Shown one piece after another: positions 43,865 to 53,453 of a stretch of 64,000 nt of DNA. The notes beneath the pieces are model-generated. The model was not told where the DNA came from and ran no database searches. It saw only the letters and a list, made by a program, of their open reading frames with translations. The translations under genes and the position numbers were made by a program. How positions within the stretch are numbered: position 1 is the stretch's first letter; every line of letters starts with the position of its first letter. The stretch is from the NCBI GenBank assembly GCA_945919075.1, contig CAMEIX010000010.1:41498-105497 (forward strand), read 5' to 3'. This stretch comes from an uncultured Lachnospiraceae bacterium (GTDB lineage: Bacteria > Bacillota > Clostridia > Lachnospirales > Lachnospiraceae).

Positions 43865-44270
43865 ACACTACATCTCCTTCTAATTCGATGGGTTCTTCCT
43901 CCGGCAGAATTTCCAGACCACCATTATAATCCTCCGGAATATATTCTACATCCCCTGCCAATTGCCCCTTTTCACCGGGCACCATCTCACTTGCCAGGTG
44001 AAATACGGCATCTACCACATCCTGGGGTGTACAGGCGGTAAGAGTGGTACAAAGTCCTGCGGAAATACCGGCTACGGCCACCGCTTTCCCCAGTTTTCTT
44101 CTGATTTCCAGTTCTCTTTCCAAATAACGAAGCTCTGCCTCACATTTGGGGCATGTTCCCTTGCAATCCCCCTGATGGGTACACTGGGATACCGCAAAAG
44201 GAATATCATTGGTATCTGCAATTCTTTGTCTGATTTCTTTCAATGCCTTACACTTTTCTTTTCCGTTCAT
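43851..44270 (-). CDS. Cys-rich small protein next to radical SAM enzyme
   Basis: 139 residues. Conserved-looking head MNGKEKCKALKEIRQRIADT with four further Cys spaced C-x5-C-x3-C-x2-C (about 30-44, ending GTCPKCEAEL), as for a metal or Fe-S site; then a hydrophobic stretch (about 62-80) and a Glu/Pro/Ile-rich acidic tail. I have seen the Cys-rich head in Firmicutes and Bacteroidetes proteins but know no function. The acidic tail lacks typical RiPP core signals. Confidence 0.6.
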   Translation of the reverse strand: MNGKEKCKALKEIRQRIADTNDIPFAVSQCTHQGDCKGTCPKCEAELRYLERELEIRRKLGKAVAVAGISAGLCTTLTACTPQDVVDAVFHLASEMVPGEKGQLAGDVEYIPEDYNGGLEILPEEEPIELEGDVVYEPE

Positions 44271-44429
44271 AGCCCTGTCCCTCCCATATTTCCATAATTG
44301 GTGAATTTTTCCTTTCTGTACAGGATACGTTTCAATGATTTGCTTTTTGTGGGAAAAAATGATAAACTTTTCGCGTGATATTTTACCGAAAGAAGCCCCG
44401 AGGCTTATTTTTATGAAAAGAGGACAGGA

Positions 44430-45002
44430 ATGCGCAGCCCGGAAAAAAGAACAAAACTGAATATCCTGGACATTTCGCTTCTTGCCCTGATGACAGCGAT
44501 TATCGAAGTAAGTAAAATCGCCTTAAGCGGCTTACCCAATGTGGAACTGGTATCCTTCTGGATTATTATGTTTACACTGTTCTTTGGCCCAAAAGTGATC
44601 TATTCCATTCTGGTATTCATCCTGATTGAAATATTTTTTTACGGAATCCATGTATGGGTCATTATGTATCTCTACGTCTGGCCCCTGCTCGTCATTCTGA
44701 CCAGACTGTTTAGAAAACAAAAGTCCGCCATCATCTACGCAGTAATGTCCGGTACGTATGGCTTGTTGTTCGGTGCTCTTTGCGCGATTCCCTATATTTT
44801 CATAGGCACCTTTGACGGGAACAGCCAGAGTGGTTTTGTGATGGCCTTCAACTGGTGGATCGCCGGAATTCCCTACGATATCACTCATGGAATTGCAAAT
44901 TTCGTCATCATGATGGTCCTGTACCATCCGATTTATGCGGTTATGAAACAGGTCAGTCGTCGTCTTCCTCATTCTGTGACGACAGAGGAAGTGAGAAAAT
45001 AA
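44430..45002 (+). CDS. ECF transporter S-component (substrate unknown)
   Basis: 190 residues, six predicted spans with charged ends; ISLLALMTAIIEVSKIAL is the usual first helix and the loop DITHGIANFVIM closes the pattern. Ligand unknown. Upstream are a weak AAGCC-ccga-GGCTT hairpin with TTTTT (about 44392-44415) and a weak promoter. Its last 50 bases overlap the convergent histidine kinase gene. Confidence 0.75.
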   Translation: MRSPEKRTKLNILDISLLALMTAIIEVSKIALSGLPNVELVSFWIIMFTLFFGPKVIYSILVFILIEIFFYGIHVWVIMYLYVWPLLVILTRLFRKQKSAIIYAVMSGTYGLLFGALCAIPYIFIGTFDGNSQSGFVMAFNWWIAGIPYDITHGIANFVIMMVLYHPIYAVMKQVSRRLPHSVTTEEVRK

Positions 45003-46383
45003 ATTCCGTTCCCACATCAGGAGTGCTGACAACATTGATATGCTCTCCGTGACTGGCAATAATTTCTTTTACGATGGAAAGTCCGAGACCGGTTCCCTTC
45101 TTGTCCTTACCTCTCGAGGAATCGGATTTGTAAAAGCGGTCAAAAATTAATTTCAATTCTTCTTTCGGGATACCGATGCCCGTATCTTTAACGGAAACAA
45201 ATAATTTATGATTCTTTTCGGAAGTCTCAATCTTAATCACGGAATCGTGATGGCTGAACTTAATGGCATTGTCTAACAGATTGTAAAGTACCTGCTGGAT
45301 TTTGCCCATATCCGCAGTCACATACATAGTCTCCCCCGTTAAGACAAGTTCAATGGCAATGGTTTTCTTTTTGCAGGTTCCTTCGAAGGAAGCCGCTGTA
45401 TTCCGGATCACCTGATTAATGTCAAATTCTGTCCTGTCCAGGCGCATTCCTTTGGTATTTAAGCTGTTTAAGGTAAGCAGACTGTTGGTCAGTTTATGCA
45501 GTCTGTCCGTTTCATTTAACACAATATTTAAGTATTTCTCATGCATTTCGGGAGGAATGGTCCCGTCAATCATTGCTTCCAGATAACCCTTGATGGAAGT
45601 GAGCGGGGAGCGGAAATCATGGGATACATTGGCCACGAATTTTTTCTGGTCGTCCTCCGCACGGGCAATTTCACTGGCCATGTAACTCAAGCTTGCCGCC
45701 AGATAACCCATTTCATCATCACTGTCAACCGAAAGCTCATAATTCATATTCCCGGCTGCGTATTCTTCCGTGGCCTTAATAATCTTATTCAGGGGATTAT
45801 AAACCACTTCCGTAAAGAAGATTAAAATGATAATGGAAAGAAGAAGCAGGATTGCCAGGGTAATGTAAAAAATATTCAAAAGACTGTTGGTAGTGGTCAG
45901 AATGGAGTCCATATCGGTGTGAAGCACCACGTACCCTTTTACTTTGTAGTCGAAAGTTATGGGAACGGTAACATTGAGCCTGTCCGAATCATAATATCCG
46001 AAGAAGTCGTCCACACTGTAGTAGGAGCCGGTATTCCGTGTCGGATCAAAACCCTCAATCACCACCACTTCCTCCACGTTTACCGGTTCCGTGGTAGTCA
46101 TAACCAGACGGCCGGAAGGATTAATAATCCAGATTTCCGAATCCAGATAAGAGGAAAGGGTATCCAATTGTGCTTTAACGGACTCCAAAGAAGTATCATT
46201 GGTATACAGGCCGGACGCATAAGTGTCCGCAATGCTGGAGCCGGCCTGATACAGGGTCTGCGCCTTCTGCCTGAGAAAATGCTCGGTGGTCAGATTCGGA
46301 ACAAAGGTAGTTACAATCACGAATGCAAAAAATCCGAATATGAGGTAGGCGAGCAAAAACTTGAGATACAAAGTTTTTTTCAT
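44953..46383 (-). CDS. Sensor histidine kinase with extracytoplasmic sensor and HAMP
   Basis: 476 residues: first membrane span (8-28), a ~130-residue extracytoplasmic domain, second span (about 168-190), HAMP (EYAAGNMNYELSVDSDDEMG), HisKA with SHDFRSPLTSI (phospho-acceptor His about 252), HATPase with NLLDNAIKFS, DTGIGIPKE and GTGLGLSIV. PhoR/ResE-like architecture. Its gene begins 2 bases after the regulator stop. The C-terminus ends in an acidic tail EEDDD. Confidence 0.92.
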   Translation of the reverse strand: MKKTLYLKFLLAYLIFGFFAFVIVTTFVPNLTTEHFLRQKAQTLYQAGSSIADTYASGLYTNDTSLESVKAQLDTLSSYLDSEIWIINPSGRLVMTTTEPVNVEEVVVIEGFDPTRNTGSYYSVDDFFGYYDSDRLNVTVPITFDYKVKGYVVLHTDMDSILTTTNSLLNIFYITLAILLLLSIIILIFFTEVVYNPLNKIIKATEEYAAGNMNYELSVDSDDEMGYLAASLSYMASEIARAEDDQKKFVANVSHDFRSPLTSIKGYLEAMIDGTIPPEMHEKYLNIVLNETDRLHKLTNSLLTLNSLNTKGMRLDRTEFDINQVIRNTAASFEGTCKKKTIAIELVLTGETMYVTADMGKIQQVLYNLLDNAIKFSHHDSVIKIETSEKNHKLFVSVKDTGIGIPKEELKLIFDRFYKSDSSRGKDKKGTGLGLSIVKEIIASHGEHINVVSTPDVGTEFIFSLPLSSQNEEDDD

Positions 46384-46385
46384 GA

Positions 46386-47090
46386 TTAAATTCCCTTAAC
46401 TTCAAATTTATATCCAATACCCCAGATGGTGGATATTTTCCAGTCTTCATGATCCTTAATCTTTTCCCTGAGCCTCTTAATATGGACATCCACGGTTCTG
46501 GTATCCCCAATATACTCATAACCCCAAATCTGATCTAAGAGTTGCTCTCTGGTAAAAACATGATTGGGAGAGGATGCAAGAAAATACAAAAGTTCCAGCT
46601 CCTTGGGTGGCATGTCTACATTTTTTCCCATATAGATTACGGAATAATTGGTCTGGTTGATAACAAGATCCCTGTATTCCACCCGCTTATCATTGGACAC
46701 GGCAGGTTGTGCCGTCACGGGTTTGTAGCGGCGGAGTACGGCCTTCACACGTGCTACCAGCTCCTTGGAATCAAAAGGTTTTTCCATGAAATCGTCAGCA
46801 CCCATTTCCAGCCCCAGCACTTTGTCGAACACTTCGCCCTTGGCGGAAAGGATAATGATGGGGGTCTGTCGGGTGGCGCGCACTTCCCGGCATACCTGGT
46901 AACCGTCAATGCCCGGTAACATTAAATCCAATAAAATCAGGTTGGGATCAAAGGATTCTACGGCAGCCAGTGCGGACTCCCCATCCCCCACGATCATGGT
47001 CTCAAAACATTCCTTAATCAGGTATAAGGAAATCAGTTCTGCAATATTCTCGTCATCGTCCACAATCAGTATTTTCTGTTTCGTTGCCAT
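46386..47090 (-). CDS. OmpR/PhoB-family response regulator
   Basis: 234 residues: receiver (DDDENIAELI; phospho-Asp in ILLDLMLPGIDG; ILSAKGE) and winged helix (DVHIKRLREKI). Signals from the adjacent kinase; targets unknown. AGGAGG lies 5 bases before the ATG. A large inverted repeat occupies its 5' region. Confidence 0.93.
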   Translation of the reverse strand: MATKQKILIVDDDENIAELISLYLIKECFETMIVGDGESALAAVESFDPNLILLDLMLPGIDGYQVCREVRATRQTPIIILSAKGEVFDKVLGLEMGADDFMEKPFDSKELVARVKAVLRRYKPVTAQPAVSNDKRVEYRDLVINQTNYSVIYMGKNVDMPPKELELLYFLASSPNHVFTREQLLDQIWGYEYIGDTRTVDVHIKRLREKIKDHEDWKISTIWGIGYKFEVKGI

Positions 47091-47124
47091 AAAATCCTCC
47101 TCTTGTTGCGAAATTGTGTGTGGT

Positions 47125-47256
47125 GGCCAAGGAATACATTCTATAAGCAGACCGTGTTTCGCCGCCGGTCCTTAGGTTCTGTCCTTTAGAACCTTAGTAC
47201 CGTTGCGTGAGAAACCCGAGCGGAAGCGTGTCTGTGTTAGAATGTATTCCTTGGCC
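47125..47256. repeat. Inverted-repeat element between mutS2 and the response regulator
   Basis: Perfect 19-bp arms GGCCAAGGAATACATTCTA (47125-47143) and its inverse (47238-47256) enclose 94 bases with a further hairpin GGTTCT...AGAACC. GGT stands immediately outside both ends, which may be a 3-bp target duplication. A second stem, CGGAAGCGTGTCT (47221-47233) with AGACACGCCTTCCG (47260-47273), competes with the right arm. It may be a MITE or a leader with alternative folds; no promoter is visible inside. Confidence 0.55.
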
Positions 47257-47282
47257 GGTAGACACGCCTTCCGAAAATTTTG

Positions 47283-49664
47283 CTACTTAAAGGTTACTAT
47301 TGTGACACCTGCGTCACCTTCTCCGAATTCACCGAGCCGGTAATCCTTCACGTATTTTAAGCGCTTTACATGGGAATGTACCGCATTTCGAAGGGCTCCG
47401 GTTCCTTTTCCGTGTACCACTCTGACACTGGGAAGATGGGAAAGGTAAGCATCATCCAGATATTTGTCCAATGCGGCAATGGCTTCATCGCAGGTCATAC
47501 CTAAAAGATTGATTTCCGTGGATATACTCATTGCCTTGGACAAACCGGACCTGCCGGGTGTTGACTTTAAGTTTTTCTGATAGGTTGTTGTGCTGTCTTC
47601 ATCCTGAAGTAGCACAAGGTCGTTGATATTTGCCTGGGAGCGCATAATACCGCACTGTACAAACAGATTGCCTTTGGCATCGGGCAGACTGCTTACGGTT
47701 CCTTTTAACCCAAGGGAAAGAATCTTAACCGAATCCCCCTTTTTCAATTTCCTGGGATCCAGTGCTTTTGCCTGCGCTTTGGGCGGTGTTTTCAGGGCAA
47801 GGCGTTCATTCTTGTCATCAATCTGTTTACGGATTTTCTGCCTCTTTTCCTCCAGTACCTTTCGGTCAGTGGAGGCATCCGCCTTGTTAAAGGAGCGAAT
47901 GGTTTCGTCCGCCACATCTTTTGCTTCCTGCAAAATAGCGCGGGCCCTTTCGTTGGCTTCTCTTAAAATCCTGTCTTTTGCATTGTCAATCTTTTCGTTC
48001 TTAGCCCTTAACTGGCCTTCCAAAGTCTTAATGCGTTCCTTATATGCCGCGATTTCTTCCTGCTCTTTTTCGATGGTACGACGGCTGTTTTCCAGGTTGG
48101 CAATCACATCCTCAAAGCTTTCGTCTTCCTTACTGATCTGCTCCTTTGCCGCATCAATGATTTCATCGGGCAGACCCAGCTTGGAAGATATGGCAAAGGC
48201 ATTACTCTTGCCCGGAATACCGATTAAGAGGCGGTAGGTGGGACGCAGGGATTCCACATCAAACTCACAGCAGGCATTCTCCACAAAATTTGTGGACAGT
48301 GCATACAACTTCAGTTCACTGTAGTGGGTGGTGGCCATGGTACGGATTCCTCTGTCATGCAGATGATTCAGAATAGCAATGGCGAGTGCCGCACCCTCTG
48401 TAGGGTCGGTACCGGCTCCAAGCTCATCAAATAAGCAGAGAGAATCTTCATCTGCATGTGACAGTATTGTTACAATTGTAGTCATGTGAGAGGAAAAGGT
48501 CGAAAGACTCTGCTCAATGCTCTGCTCGTCTCCGATATCCGCATACACTTCCCGGAAAATGGAAAGCTCCGAGCGGTCCGAAGCCGGAATATGCAGACCC
48601 GCCTGTCCCATAAGCGTAAACAGGCCTACCGTCTTTAAGGAGACTGTCTTTCCGCCGGTGTTGGGACCGGTTATGACTAGAAGGTCAAAATTTTTACCCA
48701 GTTCAATATCGATGGGCACCACTTTCTTTTTGTCCAGAAGAGGATGACGACCCTTTTTAATACGGATGAAATGGTCTGTGTTAAAAAGCGGCATGGTGGC
48801 ATTTTGTTCCAAGGCCAGTTTCCCTTTGGCAAACAGAAAGTCCAGTGTGGTCATATTTTCCTGATTGACAGATAGCTCCGCAGTATGTTCGGATGCCTTC
48901 ACGGACAATTCCGCTAATATACGTTCTATTTCCCTACTCTCTTCTATGGCAAGCTGCTTTAGCTGGTTGTTTAACTCCACAACCGCAGCAGGCTCAATGA
49001 AAAAGGTGGAACCTGTGGAAGACTGGTCGTGAATCATTCCATTAACCTGGCTCTTGTACTCTGCCTTCACGGGAACACAATACCGGTTGTCACGCATGGT
49101 AATCACCGCATCCTGCAGATACGTGCGCAGGGAGCCGTTTAACAGGGAATTTAACTGATTATGAATTTTGTCTCCGGTAATTGCCATGCTTCTGCGGATT
49201 CTTTTCAGTTCCGGACTGGCATCATCCGCAAATTCCTCTTCAGAGAGGATACATCTGCGAATTTCTTCAGAGATAGGTGACAAAGGTGTCAGTTTTTCAA
49301 AATAAGGGGTCAGAGAATCCTTTCCGGCATCCTCCTTTTCCCCACGTCCATAAGACTTAATGCGGGCAGTATTTTCCAGAAATGCCGCTATTTTAAGTAA
49401 TTCGGGAGCGGATAGGGCACTGCCGATTTCTAAGGATTTAATGGAATATCCCAAATCCTTGTTGCCGCCAAAACTTGTACTGCCATATTTCAATATTCTG
49501 GAAAGGGCATCCGAGGTTTCTTTCTGTGCCTGCTTTACCTCTTCCAAATCCATTTCGGGAATAAGCTCCCTGCAAAGAGCTTTCCCCGGCTCGGAATCTG
49601 CCTTATCGGTAAGGCTTTGAATGATTTTGTCATATTCTAAGGTGTGTAATACTTTTTTATTCAT
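47283..49664 (-). CDS. mutS2: Endonuclease MutS2
   Basis: 793 residues. MutS-type ATPase with Walker A GPNTGGKTVSLKT (about 333-345) and FDELGAGTDPTEG, a long coiled coil (about 515-640), and a C-terminal Smr nuclease domain with VVHGKGTGALR (about 745). It rescues collided ribosomes / suppresses recombination, depending on species. The ATG lies inside the end of murG (8-base overlap). Confidence 0.96.
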   Translation of the reverse strand: MNKKVLHTLEYDKIIQSLTDKADSEPGKALCRELIPEMDLEEVKQAQKETSDALSRILKYGSTSFGGNKDLGYSIKSLEIGSALSAPELLKIAAFLENTARIKSYGRGEKEDAGKDSLTPYFEKLTPLSPISEEIRRCILSEEEFADDASPELKRIRRSMAITGDKIHNQLNSLLNGSLRTYLQDAVITMRDNRYCVPVKAEYKSQVNGMIHDQSSTGSTFFIEPAAVVELNNQLKQLAIEESREIERILAELSVKASEHTAELSVNQENMTTLDFLFAKGKLALEQNATMPLFNTDHFIRIKKGRHPLLDKKKVVPIDIELGKNFDLLVITGPNTGGKTVSLKTVGLFTLMGQAGLHIPASDRSELSIFREVYADIGDEQSIEQSLSTFSSHMTTIVTILSHADEDSLCLFDELGAGTDPTEGAALAIAILNHLHDRGIRTMATTHYSELKLYALSTNFVENACCEFDVESLRPTYRLLIGIPGKSNAFAISSKLGLPDEIIDAAKEQISKEDESFEDVIANLENSRRTIEKEQEEIAAYKERIKTLEGQLRAKNEKIDNAKDRILREANERARAILQEAKDVADETIRSFNKADASTDRKVLEEKRQKIRKQIDDKNERLALKTPPKAQAKALDPRKLKKGDSVKILSLGLKGTVSSLPDAKGNLFVQCGIMRSQANINDLVLLQDEDSTTTYQKNLKSTPGRSGLSKAMSISTEINLLGMTCDEAIAALDKYLDDAYLSHLPSVRVVHGKGTGALRNAVHSHVKRLKYVKDYRLGEFGEGDAGVTIVTFK

Positions 49665-50733
49665 GATCTTCCTTAATCATATCATGGATTATGCCCATGA
49701 TGGTGGGAATGGCATTAAACTGCGCACTTCCCTTCATGGCTTCCATGTAAGTTTCTTTGGAACTATATAATTCCTTCACCTTCTGCACTAAAAGATGCTC
49801 CGTCAGATCGTCCTCATCAATCACCATGGAATAGCCCTGGGACTCAAAAGAGCGGGCATTCAGTAACTGGTCTCCGCGGCTCTTGGAAGAAGGGAGCGGA
49901 ATTAATATGTTCGGTTTATTTAATGTCAAAAGTTCGCAGATGGCATTGGCACCCGCGCGGGAAATGACGAGATCTGCCATCGCAAAAATATCCTTCAGTT
50001 CGGATTTTAAGTACTCAAACTGCTTGTAACCGGGCTGGTTTAACAAAAGATTATCCATCTTATCCTTACCGCAAAGGTGTACTACCTGGAAATCCTCTAA
50101 AAGCATGGGCAGTGCATCCCGGACAACTTTATTGACACTGGCAGCCCCCTGACTTCCGCCGATCACCATAATAACAGGCTTGTTTGCTGTAAATCCGCAC
50201 ATTTCCAGAGCGGCAATTTTATTACCGGAAAACAACTCCTCACGCACGGGAGAGCCGGTAAGCACTGCCTTATCCCGGGGAAGCATTTCCACCGTTTCCG
50301 GGAAATTGCAGCAGATTTTGTTAGCTGCGGAAAGGCAAAGCTTATTTGCCAGACCCGGAGTCATATCCGATTCATGCAGAATGCAGGGGATTTTCAGGGA
50401 AGCCGCCGCGCGTACAACGGGAACGCTTACAAAGCCGCCCTTGGAGAATACCACATCCGGTTTTATATCTTTCAAAATTTTCTTTGCTTCTCTATAACCC
50501 TTAATTACGCGGAAAGGGTCCGTAAAGTTTTTGGGATCCAGATATCTGCGGAATTTGCCGGTGGCAACCCCGTAGTAGGGAATATCATAATCCTCGATCA
50601 GTTTTTTCTCAATCCCCTCATAAGAACCGATATAATATATTTCAAATCCTTCTTGTTTTAAATGCGGTAAAAGTGCCAGATTTGGGGTAACATGCCCCGC
50701 TGTACCTCCGCCTGTAAGTACAATCTTTTTCAA
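49657..50733 (-). CDS. murG: UDP-N-acetylglucosamine transferase MurG
   Basis: 358 residues. Makes lipid II from lipid I at the inner membrane face. GGGTAGHVTPNLAL at the N-terminus and GGSQGAASVN (about 192) plus the donor-site region DLVISRAGANAICELL are diagnostic. It starts with TTG, not ATG, 8 bases after GGAGG. Oddly it is outside a dcw cluster and in front of mutS2. Confidence 0.96.
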   Translation of the reverse strand: MKKIVLTGGGTAGHVTPNLALLPHLKQEGFEIYYIGSYEGIEKKLIEDYDIPYYGVATGKFRRYLDPKNFTDPFRVIKGYREAKKILKDIKPDVVFSKGGFVSVPVVRAAASLKIPCILHESDMTPGLANKLCLSAANKICCNFPETVEMLPRDKAVLTGSPVREELFSGNKIAALEMCGFTANKPVIMVIGGSQGAASVNKVVRDALPMLLEDFQVVHLCGKDKMDNLLLNQPGYKQFEYLKSELKDIFAMADLVISRAGANAICELLTLNKPNILIPLPSSKSRGDQLLNARSFESQGYSMVIDEDDLTEHLLVQKVKELYSSKETYMEAMKGSAQFNAIPTIMGIIHDMIKEDHE

Positions 50734-50751
50734 AATAGTTTCCTCCCGAAA

Positions 50752-50988
50752 TTACTGCATGGATTTTAATGCTCTTGCGAGCTGGTCCGGGCAGGAGGTG
50801 GATTTGAATCCGCAACGGATGCCCTGTAATTTTTCGATAACATCTTCTACTTTCATACCTGTTACCAGACTGCATATTCCCTTAAGATTCCCATTGCAGC
50901 CGCCTGTAAAACTAACTGATTTTATAATGCCGTCTTCCACCTCAATATCAATTGCGGAAGAACAAGTGCCACTTGTCTGATATCTCAT
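50752..50988 (-). CDS. TSCPD-domain protein (TIGR03905 type)
   Basis: 78 residues with the TSCPD motif that names the family (STSCPDQLARAL) and Cys at the N-terminus (GTCSSAI) and GGCNGN. TSCPD domains also occur at the C-terminus of class II ribonucleotide reductases, where they may bind metal or DNA; function of the free protein is unknown. Precedes murG by 18 bases. Confidence 0.88.
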   Translation of the reverse strand: MRYQTSGTCSSAIDIEVEDGIIKSVSFTGGCNGNLKGICSLVTGMKVEDVIEKLQGIRCGFKSTSCPDQLARALKSMQ

Positions 50989-51106
50989 AACTACCTCCCG
51001 TAAAGCAAATTTCTCTAATGTACAATTATAGCAGAATTTGGCATAAAAAACAAATTATTTGTAAGAAAAGATAGAAATGAGTCAACGAATTTGAAGCCAC
51101 AATATA

Positions 51107-51135
51107 TTGTTATTTCGACAATACGGGAATATAAT
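51107..51135 (+). promoter_or_regulatory. Promoter of the 228-residue membrane-protein gene
   Basis: TTGTTA (51107-51112), 17 bases, TATAAT (51130-51135), about 80 bases before the ATG at 51218. Confidence 0.55.
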
Positions 51136-51217
51136 ATACTTACAATTTATCTGATGGCGGAAATGCTTACGATTATGCAGGGAAATTCGTATAAATCCGC
51201 GATGAAAAGGAGGAAAT

Positions 51218-51904
51218 ATGTTTCAGGTATTTAAAGACGAATTGCTTTTAAGCAGCTGTATGTTTCTGTTTCTATTATTGAGCATACTGGGCAAAATTAT
51301 GTTAGGCGTCCTTTATCAGAATATGATTAAAGAGACCGAAAATATGCGTACCACGGAAAATAAAACACTAAAGCAGTGCAAATTAAAATTTGCCAATTGT
51401 TATAAACTGGGTAACGGCATTTCCAATGTTTCCGTATTTGTGGACAAGTTCTTATGTCATCTGAAGATGGGACCTGTAACCACCCAGACCTTCTATCATT
51501 TAAGCGGACAGTCCCTGCTCCTTTCTGTTCTTTTTGCAGGCGTTGCCGTCTGTCACCGGATTATTGAAGGTGCATCTGTTATGTCCATACTGCCCTTTTA
51601 CATTGTATGTTTTCTGGGTATTTACCTCTATTTCTCTGTTTCCGCCGTAGCAGATATAAAAGGAAGACGTAAAATTTTAAAGACTAACCTGGTAGATTTT
51701 TTTGAAAATCACATGATGAATCAGCTTGAAGAAGAAGCGCCGGAAGAGATCCGCCCCAGACAAAAAATTGAAATTATGCCTGTCCTTTCCAAAAGAGGCA
51801 GGGAAATGCGGGAAAATCAGGAGGAATCCACACATTCGGCCGCTTTTTCTCCATTGGAACAAAAAGAATTGGAAGACCTTCTAAAGGAATTCCTGACTTC
51901 TTAA
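51218..51904 (+). CDS. Conserved hypothetical membrane protein
   Basis: 228 residues, one N-terminal span (8-30), two central spans (about 98-112, 124-146) and a cytoplasmic C-terminal tail rich in Glu/Arg (ENQEESTHSAAFSPLEQKEL). No family recognised. Followed closely by pgi, which has its own promoter. AAAGGAGG precedes the ATG. Confidence 0.6.
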   Translation: MFQVFKDELLLSSCMFLFLLLSILGKIMLGVLYQNMIKETENMRTTENKTLKQCKLKFANCYKLGNGISNVSVFVDKFLCHLKMGPVTTQTFYHLSGQSLLLSVLFAGVAVCHRIIEGASVMSILPFYIVCFLGIYLYFSVSAVADIKGRRKILKTNLVDFFENHMMNQLEEEAPEEIRPRQKIEIMPVLSKRGREMRENQEESTHSAAFSPLEQKELEDLLKEFLTS

Positions 51905-51942
51905 CGGAATTGGAAAAAGTTTGCCTGTGCCTTAACTTTGTC

Positions 51943-51971
51943 TTGAATTTCAAGGTATTTTCTGATACACT
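51943..51971 (+). promoter_or_regulatory. Promoter of pgi
   Basis: TTGAAT (51943-51948), 17 bases, TACACT (51966-51971), 50 bases before the ATG. Confidence 0.55.
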
Positions 51972-52022
51972 ATACCACGGTGAAAGAGAATTCCTCGGGA
52001 TTTTTGGAAAGGAAGTACAACA

Positions 52023-53372
52023 ATGAGCACAAAAGTTACATTTGATTATGCAAAAACAAGTCCCTTTATTTCTGCAGGTGAGATTGATAAAATCAAAAAG
52101 CAGACATTGGACGCAAAGGAAACATTACTTACAAAGACCGGCGCAGGCAGCGACTTTTTAGGATGGATTGATCTGCCTGTGGATTATGATAAGGAAGAAT
52201 TTGCAAGAATTAAAGAAGCAGCAAAGAAAATTCAGAATGATTCAGAAGTATTATTGGTTATCGGTATCGGCGGATCTTACTTAGGTGCACGTGCCGCAAT
52301 CGAATTTTTAGGGCACAGCTTCTATAACATGGTGGACAAGAGCATTCGTAAAACTCCTGAAATCTACTATGTGGGTAATTCTATCAGTTCCACTTATATT
52401 AAGCATTTGATGGATGTTGTTGGTGACAGAGATTTCTCCATCAACATGATTTCCAAATCCGGCACTACCACCGAGCCTGCCATTGCTTTCCGTGTATTTA
52501 AGGAAATTCTGGAAAAGAAATACGGCAAGGAAGGTGCTGCAAAGCGTATTTATGCTACCACCGACAAGGCGAAGGGTGCTTTGAAGCATGTTGCAGATGA
52601 AGAAGGCTACGAAACTTTCGTAGTACCTGATGATGTAGGCGGACGTTTCTCCGTACTGACCGCAGTAGGTCTTCTTCCCATCGCAGTAAGCGGCGCAGAC
52701 ATTGACAAATTAATGGAAGGTGCTGCCAGCGGAAGAAAAATGGCTTTAGAAAATGATTTTGAAGAAAATGATTCTTTGAAATATGCAGCACTGAGAAACA
52801 TTTTACTCAGAAAAGGCAAGAGTGTGGAAATTCTTGCAAACTATGAACCCAGTCTGCATTATGTATGCGAATGGTGGAAACAGTTATTCGGTGAAAGCGA
52901 AGGCAAGGACCAGAAGGGTATTCTCCCTGCAAGTGTAGACCTTACCACCGATCTTCACTCCATGGGACAGTTCATTCAGGATGGTTCCCGTATCATGTTC
53001 GAAACCGTTATGGAAGTGGAAACACCCCGTGAGGAACTGATTATCGGCGAAGAGCCCGTAGATCTTGACGGACTGAACTACTTAGCAGGCAAGACCGTTG
53101 ATTTTGTCAATAAGAGTGCCATGAACGGTACCATTCTTGCCCACACTGACGGACAGGTTCCCAACTTCCTTGTAAAGATTCCTGAAGTAAACGAATTCTA
53201 TTTAGGACAGTTATTCTACTTCTTTGAATTTGCCTGCGGTGTAAGCGGCTACTTGAATGGTGTGAATCCTTTTGACCAGCCCGGCGTTGAAAGCTACAAG
53301 AAGAACATGTTCGCACTGCTCGGCAAACCCGGTTACGAGGCGCAGAGAGAAGAGCTCTTAAAGAGACTGTAA
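52023..53372 (+). CDS. pgi: Glucose-6-phosphate isomerase
   Basis: 449 residues, the short bacterial form. Interconverts glucose-6-phosphate and fructose-6-phosphate. [13 protein letters not shown] (about 79), [14 protein letters not shown] (about 142), catalytic Glu region and the [10 protein letters not shown] segment are all intact. Codons look like those of a highly expressed gene compared with neighbours. An intrinsic terminator follows. Confidence 0.97.
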   Translation: MSTKVTFDYAKTSPFISAGEIDKIKKQTLDAKETLLTKTGAGSDFLGWIDLPVDYDKEEFARIKEAAKKIQNDSEVLLVIGIGGSYLGARAAIEFLGHSFYNMVDKSIRKTPEIYYVGNSISSTYIKHLMDVVGDRDFSINMISKSGTTTEPAIAFRVFKEILEKKYGKEGAAKRIYATTDKAKGALKHVADEEGYETFVVPDDVGGRFSVLTAVGLLPIAVSGADIDKLMEGAASGRKMALENDFEENDSLKYAALRNILLRKGKSVEILANYEPSLHYVCEWWKQLFGESEGKDQKGILPASVDLTTDLHSMGQFIQDGSRIMFETVMEVETPREELIIGEEPVDLDGLNYLAGKTVDFVNKSAMNGTILAHTDGQVPNFLVKIPEVNEFYLGQLFYFFEFACGVSGYLNGVNPFDQPGVESYKKNMFALLGKPGYEAQREELLKRL

Positions 53373-53407
53373 ACCTCATTTGGCTAATTTATATATGACT
53401 AAAAATC

Positions 53408-53446
53408 AAAACAGCACTACGCCACCAGGCAAGTGCTGTTTTTGTC
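53408..53446 (+). terminator. Intrinsic terminator of pgi
   Basis: AACAGCAC pairs with GTGCTGTT around a 17-base loop and is followed by TTTTG; it lies 36 bases after the pgi stop. Confidence 0.8.
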
Positions 53447-53453
53447 ATATCAA

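Noticed and set aside
44392..44415. Riboswitch before the second ECF S-component
   Set aside because: Only a 5-bp hairpin with a T-tract is visible; no aptamer-like conserved core could be recognised.
47125..47256. tRNA-like or promoter-bearing invertible switch
   Set aside because: No cloverleaf, no -10/-35 inside; kept only as an inverted-repeat element.
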